Shown here piece by piece: positions 7,415 to 14,540 of a stretch of 28,477 bases of DNA. Position numbers and translations under genes: made by a program. This DNA is from ZLKRG44 sp964555705 (GTDB taxonomy: Bacteria; Planctomycetota; Phycisphaerae; Phycisphaerales; SM1A02): assembly GCA_964555705.1 (NCBI GenBank), contig CAZKTN010000027.1, forward strand, positions 1 through 28,477. Reading direction: 5' to 3'. The notes beneath the pieces were generated by a model, which saw nothing but the letters and a program-made list of their open reading frames with translations, did no database searches and was not told where the DNA came from. How positions within the stretch are numbered: the first letter of the stretch is position 1; each line of letters starts with the position of its first letter.

Positions 7415-9451
7415 TCAGCCCGCTGTCGCCGGCGCCGCGATGCCGAGCTGACGGGAGGGCTTGCGCGCACGGTTGGCCTCCATCTGGCGCCTGATCTCCT
7501 CGGCATCCGCGAAGTCCTCGCCGAAGCGCACCAGCCTCAGGCTGTTGGCGATGACGAAGACGTACGCGGCAGCCTGGTAGAAGGGCGTGACCCAGATCTG
7601 GATCTGCCCGGTGGCGGCCAGCGCAAGGCCGATGAGCGCAAGCAGCAGGCTCGCGGCGATGTTCACGGCCACGATGCCTCGCGCGCGGCGCGCAAGCTCG
7701 AGAAGGAACGGGATGTGGCGAAGGTCCTCGTTCATGAGGGCCACGCCGGCGGAGTTGGTCGCGATGTCGGAACCGGATAATCCCATCGCCACGCCGACGT
7801 CAGCGCTTGCGAGGATCGGGCCATCGTTGATGCCGTCGCCGACGACGAGCGTGCGGTGCCCCTTGCGGATGAGGTACTTGAGCTCCTCGTGCTTCTCCTC
7901 GGGAAGGCACTCGGCCTCGATGGCGTCGACGCCCACAGCCTCCCCGACGCGCTTGGCCACGCCCAGGCGGTCCCCCGTGAAGATGCACACGCGGCGCACG
8001 CCGAGCTGGCGCAGGCGCGTGACTACATCCGCCGCGTTACGGCGGAGCTTGTCCTCGAGGCCCACCGCCCCGAGGTACCGGCCATCCTGCATCACGTGCA
8101 CGCCCGAGATGCCCTCTATGCGTGCCTCGACCTCGGCCACCGTGGCGGCCACGGCCGGATTGAGCTCGATCAGCCAGTTGGGCCGCCCCGCATGGATCGT
8201 GGAGCCAGCCGACGTGCGCGCAATGACGCCGCGCCCGTGCACCTCCTCGTAGGACGTCAGGGCGGCAGGCTGGATGCGCGCGCGCTCGGCGGTCTCGAGG
8301 ATGCTTCGCGCGAGCGGGTGGTTGGAGCTCTGCTCGCAGTCGGCAGCGGCCTGCAGAAGCACTGCGCCGTCGATGCCCTCCGCGGGCGCAAGCCGGCTCA
8401 CGCTGAACTTGCCTGTGGTGAGCGTGCCCGTCTTGTCCATCACGACAGTGTCGATGTTGGCCGCGCTCTCGAGCGTGCGCGTCTGCTTGATCATGATGCC
8501 GAGGCGCGCAGCGGCCGCGAACGCAGCGACCATCGCCGTCGGGTACGCGATCAGCAGCGCGCCCGGGCACGTGACCACAAGCACCGTGATCGCGCGCACT
8601 GAAGCCTCCGCCCGAACCTCAGGGCTTGCGCTCTTGCTCGTGAAAAACCACACGAGGCCAGCGACCATCAGCACCACCGGCACGTAGTAGCTCGCGAGCC
8701 GCTCGATCAGCTCCTGTCGCTCGCTCTTGGCGCTCTCGGCCTCCCGGATGAGCTTCTCGACCTTGCCGATCGTCGTCTCGCCGGCGACCGCCGTCACCTG
8801 AATGTCGACCTGTCCCGTGAGGTTCGTGGTGCCTGCGTACACGTCAAGGCCCGGCTGCACCTCGATCGGCACCGCCTCGCCAGTCAGCGACGCCTGATTG
8901 ATGCTCGATGTGCCCGCGATGATGCGGCCGTCGACAGGAAGATTCTCGCCCGGGCGCACGCGCACCACATCGCCCACGCGCACCTCGGAGAGCTTCGCCT
9001 CACGCTCGGTGCCGTCAGCGCCGACGATGCGCGCGACATCAGGAGTGAGCTCGATCAGGTCGCGGATCGCGCGCTGCGCGCCCCATGCGGTGCGCGACAG
9101 GATCAGCTCGCTGAGCCACAGGAAGAACGCGAGGAACCCCGCGGCCAGGTAGAGCTGGTTCGCCAGCGCCGCAAAGACGGCGAGCGATGCCAGCGAGTCG
9201 CTTGAGGGCTTGCCGCGGCGCAGCTCCTCGAGAGCGCCGACCGCCAGGGGAGTGACCAGGATGAGCGCGCCCGCGACCGCAGGCAGCTGCGCGACAGACC
9301 GCTCGATGCCGAAGAGGGCCTCCGACAGCCATGAGACCGCGAGGAGCACGCCTCCGACAAGGGCGATGAAGAGCTGCCGCTCAAGGCGCTCGCCGCCGGC
9401 GGATCCGGCATCGACAGAATCTCGGCCTAGGGCCGACTGGAAAGTGGTCAT
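7415..9451 (-). CDS. P1B-type heavy-metal-transporting ATPase with CPG motif
   Basis: A 678-residue metal-pumping P-type ATPase of the inner membrane. Seen in order: about four N-terminal membrane helices, the actuator domain with the LTGEAVP loop, the ion-channel helix with VVTCPGALLIAYPTA (C295-P296-G297), the phosphorylation motif DKTGTLTTGK (D339), the P1B-specific SNHPLARSI, the hinge GDGINDGPILASADVGVAMG, and two C-terminal membrane helices. There is no N-terminal HMA metal-binding domain. The channel motif is CPG where CPC, SPC or TPC are usual in well-studied pumps, so the metal cannot be predicted. The start ATG at 9451 is set by GGAG (9460-9463) 8 nt upstream; the reading frame continues upstream to 10051 but only as antisense to gpsA. 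It is divergent from gpsA. Confidence 0.94.
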   Translation of the reverse strand: MTTFQSALGRDSVDAGSAGGERLERQLFIALVGGVLLAVSWLSEALFGIERSVAQLPAVAGALILVTPLAVGALEELRRGKPSSDSLASLAVFAALANQLYLAAGFLAFFLWLSELILSRTAWGAQRAIRDLIELTPDVARIVGADGTEREAKLSEVRVGDVVRVRPGENLPVDGRIIAGTSSINQASLTGEAVPIEVQPGLDVYAGTTNLTGQVDIQVTAVAGETTIGKVEKLIREAESAKSERQELIERLASYYVPVVLMVAGLVWFFTSKSASPEVRAEASVRAITVLVVTCPGALLIAYPTAMVAAFAAAARLGIMIKQTRTLESAANIDTVVMDKTGTLTTGKFSVSRLAPAEGIDGAVLLQAAADCEQSSNHPLARSILETAERARIQPAALTSYEEVHGRGVIARTSAGSTIHAGRPNWLIELNPAVAATVAEVEARIEGISGVHVMQDGRYLGAVGLEDKLRRNAADVVTRLRQLGVRRVCIFTGDRLGVAKRVGEAVGVDAIEAECLPEEKHEELKYLIRKGHRTLVVGDGINDGPILASADVGVAMGLSGSDIATNSAGVALMNEDLRHIPFLLELARRARGIVAVNIAASLLLALIGLALAATGQIQIWVTPFYQAAAYVFVIANSLRLVRFGEDFADAEEIRRQMEANRARKPSRQLGIAAPATAG

Positions 9452-9491
9452 GTTGGGTGCTCCGTGGGGGGCACGAAAGAGATGCGTGGGA

Positions 9492-9497
9492 AGGGTA
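9492..9497 (-). promoter_or_regulatory. -10 box TACCCT for the metal ATPase gene
   Basis: TACCCT on the minus strand would give a leader of about 35 nt carrying the GGAG site at 9463-9460. It lies 32 nt from the oppositely oriented gpsA box, so the two promoters share the 91-nt divergent region. Confidence 0.4.
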
Positions 9498-9529
9498 GCA
9501 CGCTCGCGGCGGCTGGTCATGCCCGGTGG

Positions 9530-9535
9530 TAGGTT
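9530..9535 (+). promoter_or_regulatory. -10-like box TAGGTT before gpsA
   Basis: TAGGTT ends 7 nt before the GTG start of gpsA at 9543, and no Shine-Dalgarno site is present. This points to a leaderless transcript and supports the GTG as the start. Confidence 0.45.
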
Positions 9536-9542
9536 GGCGCGG

Positions 9543-10577
9543 GTGAGCGCACAGGGCACAGCACGCGCAACTCGCGTCGCGATCATCGGCGCAGGCCAGA
9601 TGGGTGGCGCGATGGCGGCGCAGGCCACGCGTGCGGGCGCGGACGTCTCGCTGTGGGACCGCGACACCGCGGCGATCGACGCGATTGGCCGCGGTGACTG
9701 CCCGCCGCGACTCCCGGGGCTGCGGCTGCCGAGCGGCATTCGGGCATGCCACCGCGTCGAGGACGCTCTCCAGGGCGCATCGATCGTCGTGAGCGCCATG
9801 CCGACCCAGAGCGTGCGCGCCGCGTGGGGCGCACTTGCCGGGCACGTTCCTCCGGATGCCGTGCTCGTCAGCACCGCCAAGGGATTCGAGCTCGGGACGC
9901 TTCTGCGCCCGAGCGCTGTCGTCCGTGAGGCGCTGGCCGCGGCGGGCATGTCGTGCCCGATCGTCGCGATGAGCGGGCCCGCCATCGCGCCCGAGATCGT
10001 GCGTGGCCTTCCCACCGCGATGGTCGCAGCATCGACTGACGCGGACGCCAACGTGCGCGCCTGCGCGGCGCTCGCCTCCGAGACGCTGCGCCTCTACCCG
10101 TCGGACGACGTGGTTGGCGTGGAGACCGCAGGCGCCGCGAAGAACGTCATCGCGCTCGCTGCTGGCATGCTCGACGGCATGGGGCTCGGCACGAATGCGA
10201 AGGCGACGCTGCTCGCGCGCGGGATCGCCGAGATCGCGCGCCTCGGCCTCGCGCTCGGCGGACGGGCTGAGACCTTCTGGGGCGTCGCCGGCATCGGCGA
10301 CCTCGCCACCACCTGCTTCAGCGCCGACGGCCGCAACCGCGCATTCGGCGAGCGCCTTGGCGGCGGCATGTCGGTGCAGCAGGCGAAGTCAGCCTCTGGC
10401 GCGACGGTGGAGGGCATCGACACGTGCACCGCACTGATGGCACTTCGCGACGAGCACTCGGTGGAAATGCCGATCTGCGCTGCGGTGCATGCGGTGCTCT
10501 CGGGCGCGCAGTCGCCGCGCGACGCGCTCGTGGGCCTGATGCGCCGATCTGCGCGCCCCGAGCAGCTCGCCTCATGA
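9543..10577 (+). CDS. gpsA: Glycerol-3-phosphate dehydrogenase [NAD(P)+]
   Basis: Reduces dihydroxyacetone phosphate to sn-glycerol 3-phosphate, the backbone for phospholipids, in the cytoplasm. The 344-residue protein starts with the dinucleotide-binding fold RVAIIGAGQMGGAMA (residues 11-25; most GpsA proteins have GxGSWG here), followed by STAKGFELGT and SGPAIAPEI (usually SGPSFAxE). The catalytic-lysine segment is AGAAKNVIALAAGMLDGM, followed by GVAGIGDLATTC and SADGRNRAFGERLG, which are canonical. The GTG start at 9543 is chosen because a TAGGTT box lies 7 nt upstream and homology begins soon after. It is convergent with ptsH with only 9 nt between stop codons. The plsC gene at 25435 may use its product further down the same pathway. 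Confidence 0.95.
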   Translation: MSAQGTARATRVAIIGAGQMGGAMAAQATRAGADVSLWDRDTAAIDAIGRGDCPPRLPGLRLPSGIRACHRVEDALQGASIVVSAMPTQSVRAAWGALAGHVPPDAVLVSTAKGFELGTLLRPSAVVREALAAAGMSCPIVAMSGPAIAPEIVRGLPTAMVAASTDADANVRACAALASETLRLYPSDDVVGVETAGAAKNVIALAAGMLDGMGLGTNAKATLLARGIAEIARLGLALGGRAETFWGVAGIGDLATTCFSADGRNRAFGERLGGGMSVQQAKSASGATVEGIDTCTALMALRDEHSVEMPICAAVHAVLSGAQSPRDALVGLMRRSARPEQLAS

Positions 10578-10586
10578 CGGGCGGCG

Positions 10587-10859
10587 TCAGTCCTCGTCGA
10601 ACTTCGATGCGATGAGCTTCACGAGCGCGTCGATCGCGTGCTGCTCGTCGTCGCCGTCGCACTGGATCACGAGCACAGTGCCCATAGTGCCCGCGAGCAG
10701 CAGCATCTGCATGATGCTCTTGCCGTCGATCATCTCGTCGGAATCGTCGCGGCGGAGCGCGACCGTCGACCGGAACTGGTTCGCCAGCTGCACGAATGCC
10801 ATAGCCGGCCGCGCATGCAGCCCAAGCCTGTTGAGGACAGTGGCTCGTGCGGAGACCAC
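10587..10859 (-). CDS. ptsH: HPr-type phosphocarrier protein of the PTS
   Basis: HPr passes phosphate from enzyme I to EIIA proteins. The 90-residue protein has the phosphorylated histidine at position 15 in RLGLHARPAM, exactly the usual position, and a regulatory-serine segment DGKSIMQMLLLAG (S48), the site used by HPr kinase in other bacteria. The C-terminus is acidic (KFDED). The start is a GTG at 10859, 24 nt after the ptsN stop; no ribosome-binding site is obvious, so it is probably translated from the hpf-ptsN transcript. Neither enzyme I nor HPr kinase is in the window, and no sugar permease (EIIB/EIIC) is nearby, so a regulatory role like that of NPr is likely. HPr and NPr cannot be told apart by this sequence alone. 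Confidence 0.92.
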   Translation of the reverse strand: MVSARATVLNRLGLHARPAMAFVQLANQFRSTVALRRDDSDEMIDGKSIMQMLLLAGTMGTVLVIQCDGDDEQHAIDALVKLIASKFDED

Positions 10860-10883
10860 GTGCGCTGTCGGACCGGTGAGCCC

Positions 10884-11360
10884 CTACCTCGCGGGCGCGG
10901 CGGCGTCCGCCTCCTCAAGAAGGGTGGTGACGTCGCCGACGGTCCGGGCCTGGCGCAGGAACTTGCGGAAGCGGTCCTGGCTCAGCGCACCGAAGATCAC
11001 CTCCATCGCGGCAAGGTGATCCTCTGGCTTGGACTCGGGCGAGAGCATGAGCACGATGGCGTGCACGGGCTGGCGGTCGAGGGCGTTGAAGTCAATGCCT
11101 GCTGCGCTGATGCCGATCGCCGCGCGCACGTGCTGCACCTCTCCGGTCTTGGCGTGAGGCACCGCAACTCCGTGACCGAAGCCCGTCGAGCCCTTGCGCT
11201 CGCGCTTGATGATCGCCTTGAGCAGCTCATCCCTCATCGCCTTGGGTGCGGCACCGGAGGACACGAGCGCATCGAGCAGCTCCGCAATCGCGTCTTCCCG
11301 CTTCGCAGACTTCAGGGCGGGCACGACGGCGGTCTCGACGACCATCTCACGCAGTTTCAT
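10884..11360 (-). CDS. ptsN: PTS EIIA protein, fructose/nitrogen (PtsN) type
   Basis: A 158-residue single-domain EIIA of the mannitol/fructose/Ntr class. GFGHGVAVPHAKTGEV holds the phosphorylated histidine (H69), and VHAIVLMLSPESKPEDHLA is the second conserved stretch. It has no attached EIIB or EIIC domain, which favours a regulatory EIIA-Ntr over a sugar transporter subunit. A GGAGAG site lies 6 nt before the ATG at 11360. The gene is 33 nt downstream of hpf and 24 nt upstream of ptsH, so the three form an operon. In proteobacteria EIIA-Ntr controls potassium transport and stress responses by its phosphorylation state; the targets here are unknown. Confidence 0.92.
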   Translation of the reverse strand: MKLREMVVETAVVPALKSAKREDAIAELLDALVSSGAAPKAMRDELLKAIIKRERKGSTGFGHGVAVPHAKTGEVQHVRAAIGISAAGIDFNALDRQPVHAIVLMLSPESKPEDHLAAMEVIFGALSQDRFRKFLRQARTVGDVTTLLEEADAAAPAR

Positions 11361-11393
11361 TCGGGGCTCTCCTGCATGCGCCCCGAGCGCCGG

Positions 11394-11690
11394 TCACTGC
11401 CGGTGGTGGCGGATGCGATTCTTGTGGTCCTTCAGCTGCCTGACGCCCCGGTCCACCGCAAGATCCACACAGGCATAGAGGTTTCCGTGGCGGGAGTTGC
11501 ACACGAAGTCCCTGTGGCGCTCGACGTCGGACCGGATCTCCACATGGTAACCGACCCGATCGCGCTCGACCGTGACCGCCAGCTGCTGGACCCGGTTGAA
11601 GAACCGCGGGAGCTTCGCCACCTTGCGGCGGATGTAGGCGGAGATCGCCTCGGTCAGTTCCATGTGCTTCGCGCTGATGGTGATCAACAT
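11394..11690 (-). CDS. hpf: Ribosome hibernation-promoting factor, short form
   Basis: The 98-residue protein matches the HPF/YfiA ribosome-binding domain: MLITISAKHMELTEAI at the N-terminus, a basic helix RRKVAKLPRFFNRV, the strand pair AVTVERDRVGYHVEI and a C-terminal helix VDLAVDRGVRQLKDHK ending in a His/Arg-rich tail. It lacks the C-terminal dimerisation domain of long HPF, so it is the short form that acts on 70S/100S ribosomes during slow growth. A GGAC site lies 7 nt before the ATG at 11690. It is the first gene of hpf-ptsN-ptsH, an order that matches the rpoN-linked operon of proteobacteria. Stationary-phase control is plausible but no regulator site is recognised. Confidence 0.94.
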   Translation of the reverse strand: MLITISAKHMELTEAISAYIRRKVAKLPRFFNRVQQLAVTVERDRVGYHVEIRSDVERHRDFVCNSRHGNLYACVDLAVDRGVRQLKDHKNRIRHHRQ

Positions 11691-11738
11691 GACAGTGTCC
11701 TTTCTTCAGGAGACATGGGGTGTGCTGCCGTGATGCGG

Positions 11739-11786
11739 CCAGGCTGGCGCCTGGACCACCTGCCCATACGGCCAGCGGGCGCTGGC
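11739..11786. terminator. Tandem GC hairpins between peptidase gene and hpf
   Basis: Two perfect 6-bp stems with 4-nt loops stand side by side: CCAGGC/GCCTGG (11739-11754) and GCCAGC/GCTGGC (11771-11786; extendable by two pairs including a wobble). They lie between the peptidase stop (11831) and hpf start (11690), downstream of the first gene on the minus strand. No T run follows, so they could be a GC-type terminator, an mRNA processing element or a regulator site for hpf. Confidence 0.4.
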
Positions 11787-11830
11787 TGTTCGTCCGGAAC
11801 TCCGTTTCGGGTTGGATCGTGGGGCAGGGG

Positions 11831-13489
11831 TCACGGCGGGGACCGACGCGCACGCGCGAAGGTCACCTGCACCGTCGAATACGAACCACCCCTGCGGAAG
11901 CGAATCTGCGTCGTTTCTCCAGCATTTCGCCTTGAGAGGGCCGTCATGAGGTCCCGGAGCGACTGGACATCGTCGGCGCCAATCGCCACCACGACGTCGC
12001 CACTCCTGAGGCCGGCACGGTCGGCCGGGCTTCCGGGCTGCACGGTCGTGATACGGACACCGTCGGTGGCATCACGGGCCTCGATGCCAAGGCCCGCCGT
12101 GAGCGCGCCCGGCGCAAGGGCTCCCGGTCCCATGTCAACGACCCACTCCCGCCACTGCGCCTCGAGACGTGAAGCCGGCTGGCCGCTCACCGACTCGAGC
12201 GCGCGGATCCCGGAGGGGTCCTCGGCGTACATGGCGATGTAGGCGCGGTACCAGCGCTGGAGCCATCCGCGCTCGGTGATCCACGTGAAGATCGATCGCA
12301 CCGCCGGGTAGTTGACGTCGGCCTTCACCATGAAGTCGGGCTGGCTCATCCGGGCCAGCTCGGACCATGTCGGCACGCGGCCCGCGCGCATGTGCTCGTG
12401 CGCCTTGGGCTGCCGGAGGTTCGGGAGGATCTCGATGGATCCGTCATCTCGCGCGCGCCAGTCCTCGAAGAGCGTCGCGAGCCCCTCCTGGATCCAGATC
12501 GGGTGTCGCTGCCCGAGGCGCTGCATGTGGCCCCAGTGCATCAGGTGAACGAACTCGTGGCGCAGGCTCGAGCCAGTGTCCCTGCTGATGAGGCTGCGGT
12601 CCTTGTGCTCGTAGAGGCCCGACTGCTGGGCGTCGCCGAAGAACCTCTCCGCGTCCGCGTGGGTGGCGATGGCCACCAGCACCGTGTCGGAGGGCATCGC
12701 ACCGAAGAGGGACCTCGAGAGCGCCGGCGCGAGCTCCTTCAGCATGCTGCGCGTGCGCGCCATGCTTGCGGCATCGACACCTGACGCGAAGATGACATTC
12801 AGCTCGCCGTCACGCTCGACGCGGTACCGCTCCGCACCGAAGCGGTCGAGCCATCGCTCGAGTGCGGCGGACGCGAGCCGATCAGTGCCTGCCGCAGCCG
12901 CGCCAGCGGGGCTGGATGCGCTGCCTGAACCGGCGGGTGCCGGCCCGATCGGGTTCGACCAGTCGGGCGCGCCGCCAGTGGGCCGCATCTCGCGGCGCAC
13001 AGACAGCACCTGCGCCCACGACTCGTGCGCGCGCAGCGGCTCAAGGTCCGGGTGGCCGTCGAGCGCAGCGTCGTCACGCCATCCCGCACGTAGCGCACGG
13101 GTCGCATATGCGGCGGCCGCCCGAAGGTCGCGCTGGCGCGACGCCACGCGCGCGGCATCGAAGAGGATGCCATCGTCCCGAGGGTGCTCCTGCAGGTAGG
13201 CATCCACAAGCGCGCGCGCCTCCGTGAGCTTGCCGGCCCCCAGCAGCTTGGGCAACCGCAGCTCAAGCTCGCCGCGCGAGGGCGCGCTGGTGCGGGCGGG
13301 CTGGTCCGTCGCCTGCACGCCCAGTTGTGCGCTTGCGCGGGCAGGCAGCTCCATCGTCGGCGCGCCTAGGTACGCGCGGGCGGGTGATGGATCGGCAGCT
13401 GCAGCAGCCGCTGACCCCTCTGCAAGCGTGATGAGTGCAGCGGCCACGTGCAGCAGCGCCATGCACGTCGTGCGCGCGGCGCTCAGCAC
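11831..13489 (-). CDS. Secreted HExxH metallopeptidase-like protein with TPR and PDZ regions
   Basis: 552 residues. The N-terminus (VLSAARTTCMALLHVAAALITLAEGSAAAAA) looks like a signal peptide. Residues about 82-165 look like TPR-type helical pairs (LLGAGKLTEARALVDAYLQ, RDLRAAAAYATRALRAGW). After a Pro/Gly/Ala linker comes a gluzincin-like domain with LRHEFVHLMHW (H311, E312, H315) and WIQEGLATLFED (E335), the spacing expected for a third zinc ligand. Residues about 470-545 form a PDZ domain (VQPGSPADRAGLRSGDVVVAIG). It is probably a periplasmic or surface peptidase; the substrate is unknown. I start at the GTG at 13489 because it overlaps the purN stop (GTGCTGA) and keeps the charged n-region; the ATG at 13462 is an alternative. 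The longer frame upstream is antisense-like Arg-rich shadow within purN. Confidence 0.82.
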   Translation of the reverse strand: MLSAARTTCMALLHVAAALITLAEGSAAAAAADPSPARAYLGAPTMELPARASAQLGVQATDQPARTSAPSRGELELRLPKLLGAGKLTEARALVDAYLQEHPRDDGILFDAARVASRQRDLRAAAAYATRALRAGWRDDAALDGHPDLEPLRAHESWAQVLSVRREMRPTGGAPDWSNPIGPAPAGSGSASSPAGAAAAGTDRLASAALERWLDRFGAERYRVERDGELNVIFASGVDAASMARTRSMLKELAPALSRSLFGAMPSDTVLVAIATHADAERFFGDAQQSGLYEHKDRSLISRDTGSSLRHEFVHLMHWGHMQRLGQRHPIWIQEGLATLFEDWRARDDGSIEILPNLRQPKAHEHMRAGRVPTWSELARMSQPDFMVKADVNYPAVRSIFTWITERGWLQRWYRAYIAMYAEDPSGIRALESVSGQPASRLEAQWREWVVDMGPGALAPGALTAGLGIEARDATDGVRITTVQPGSPADRAGLRSGDVVVAIGADDVQSLRDLMTALSRRNAGETTQIRFRRGGSYSTVQVTFARARRSPP

Positions 13490-14055
13490 CGGGCGCTCCA
13501 CAGCGTGACGGCATCGGGATACGCGACCGACTCCTGCTCGACGACGCGCGCCGCGAGCGACTCTGGCGTGTCTCCGGGAAGCACCGGGCACCTGCGCTGC
13601 ACCACGACACGGCCGTGGTCGTACCGCTCGTCGACGAGATGCACTGTGCATCCGGACTCGCGTGCGCCCGACGCGAGCACGGCCTCGTGCACATGACGGC
13701 CGTGCATTCCGGGGCCTCCGAAGTGGGGGAGCAGTGCGGGGTGCACGTTCAGCGCGCGGCCGGCCCACGGGCCGACGCGGAACATGCGCAGGTATCCGGC
13801 GAGCAGCACGAGCTCGGCGCCTGTGCGCCGGAGTGCGGCATCGAGCGCATCACTTGTGGCATCGCCTGCCGCACCTGGCACGATCTCCACGGGAATCCCT
13901 GCCTCGCGGCATCGCGCCACCGCGGGGATGTCCTCGCGGTGCGCGACCACAACCGTGACCTGCGCAGGCATTCGCCCCTCGCGGGCGGCGGCATGCAGGT
14001 TCAGGGCTGTGCGCCCCGACCCAGAGACGAGCACAGCCGCGCGTCGGGCGCTCAT
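13483..14055 (-). CDS. purN: Phosphoribosylglycinamide formyltransferase
   Basis: Transfers a formyl group from 10-formyl-tetrahydrofolate to glycinamide ribonucleotide in purine synthesis. The 190-residue protein has a phosphate-binding loop VLVSGSGRTALNL (residues 9-21), where most PurN proteins have SGxGSNLQ, so a Thr/Ala pair replaces Ser/Asn. The catalytic asparagine and histidine are in LNVHPALLPHFGG, and the third catalytic residue is in HLVDERYDHGRVV. The C-terminal family motif is LPGDTPESLAARV. Its ATG overlaps the thioesterase stop by 4 nt (ATGA), so translation is coupled; the frame continues upstream to 14319 only as a shadow. No other pur genes are in the window. Confidence 0.93.
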   Translation of the reverse strand: MSARRAAVLVSGSGRTALNLHAAAREGRMPAQVTVVVAHREDIPAVARCREAGIPVEIVPGAAGDATSDALDAALRRTGAELVLLAGYLRMFRVGPWAGRALNVHPALLPHFGGPGMHGRHVHEAVLASGARESGCTVHLVDERYDHGRVVVQRRCPVLPGDTPESLAARVVEQESVAYPDAVTLWSARC

Positions 14056-14465
14056 CCCCGCTCCGAATCCGTCAGGTCGGTGAGCGTCACCGGCGAGTCG
14101 AAGGGGATCGGCTTGCGCGACGCGTCCACCGACACCATCGTGACGGTGGCCTCGGTCACGCGCGCCACGTCGCCGGTAGCCACGCGCTCGGCATCGACGA
14201 CAACATGCACGGTCACGCTTGTGCGGCCTGAACGCACGGTGCGGGTGCGCAGCGTGACAAGCTCGCCCGTGAACACAGGCGCATGGAACTCGATCTTCTC
14301 CATCGCCACGGTGACCCACCGGTGGAGCCCGTGGGAGCGCGCCTGCACGTAGGCCGCCTGGTCGATCATGCTCATGATGACGCCCCCGAAGACAGTGCCG
14401 CTGTGGTTGGTGTCGCGCGGCATCGTCATCACGCGCAGCGCGAGCCTGTAGTCGGCCTCAGTCAT
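14052..14465 (-). CDS. Acyl-CoA thioesterase, hotdog fold (YciA/BACH type)
   Basis: The 137-residue protein hydrolyses acyl-CoA in the cytoplasm. TNHSGTVFGGVIMSMIDQAA (residues 19-38) is the hotdog-domain helix with the conserved NxxGxxFGG and the catalytic aspartate region, and FHAPVFTGELVTLRTRTV covers the second conserved strand set. The single domain and length fit the YciA group. The start is the ATG at 14465 with a TACGAT box 6 nt upstream and no Shine-Dalgarno site, so the gene may head a leaderless transcript that continues into purN and the peptidase gene. The physiological acyl-CoA is unknown. Confidence 0.9.
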   Translation of the reverse strand: MTEADYRLALRVMTMPRDTNHSGTVFGGVIMSMIDQAAYVQARSHGLHRWVTVAMEKIEFHAPVFTGELVTLRTRTVRSGRTSVTVHVVVDAERVATGDVARVTEATVTMVSVDASRKPIPFDSPVTLTDLTDSERG

Positions 14466-14471
14466 GCCCTG

Positions 14472-14477
14472 ATCGTA
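14472..14477 (-). promoter_or_regulatory. -10-like box TACGAT before the thioesterase gene
   Basis: TACGAT on the minus strand ends 6 nt before the ATG at 14465, the same spacing as the boxes before mnmA and the gene at 27433. It suggests a promoter between uvrA and the thioesterase gene and a leaderless mRNA. Confidence 0.45.
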
Positions 14478-14540
14478 GGGGGCGGCGCACGGCCGACGGC
14501 ACGACGGTTTTCGCGAGCGTCATGGCCTCGCTGCCCGCGC

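Noticed and set aside
10638..12242. A 534-codon plus-strand ORF across ptsH, ptsN, hpf and the peptidase gene.
   Set aside because: It runs antisense to four well-supported genes and shows no recognisable motif.
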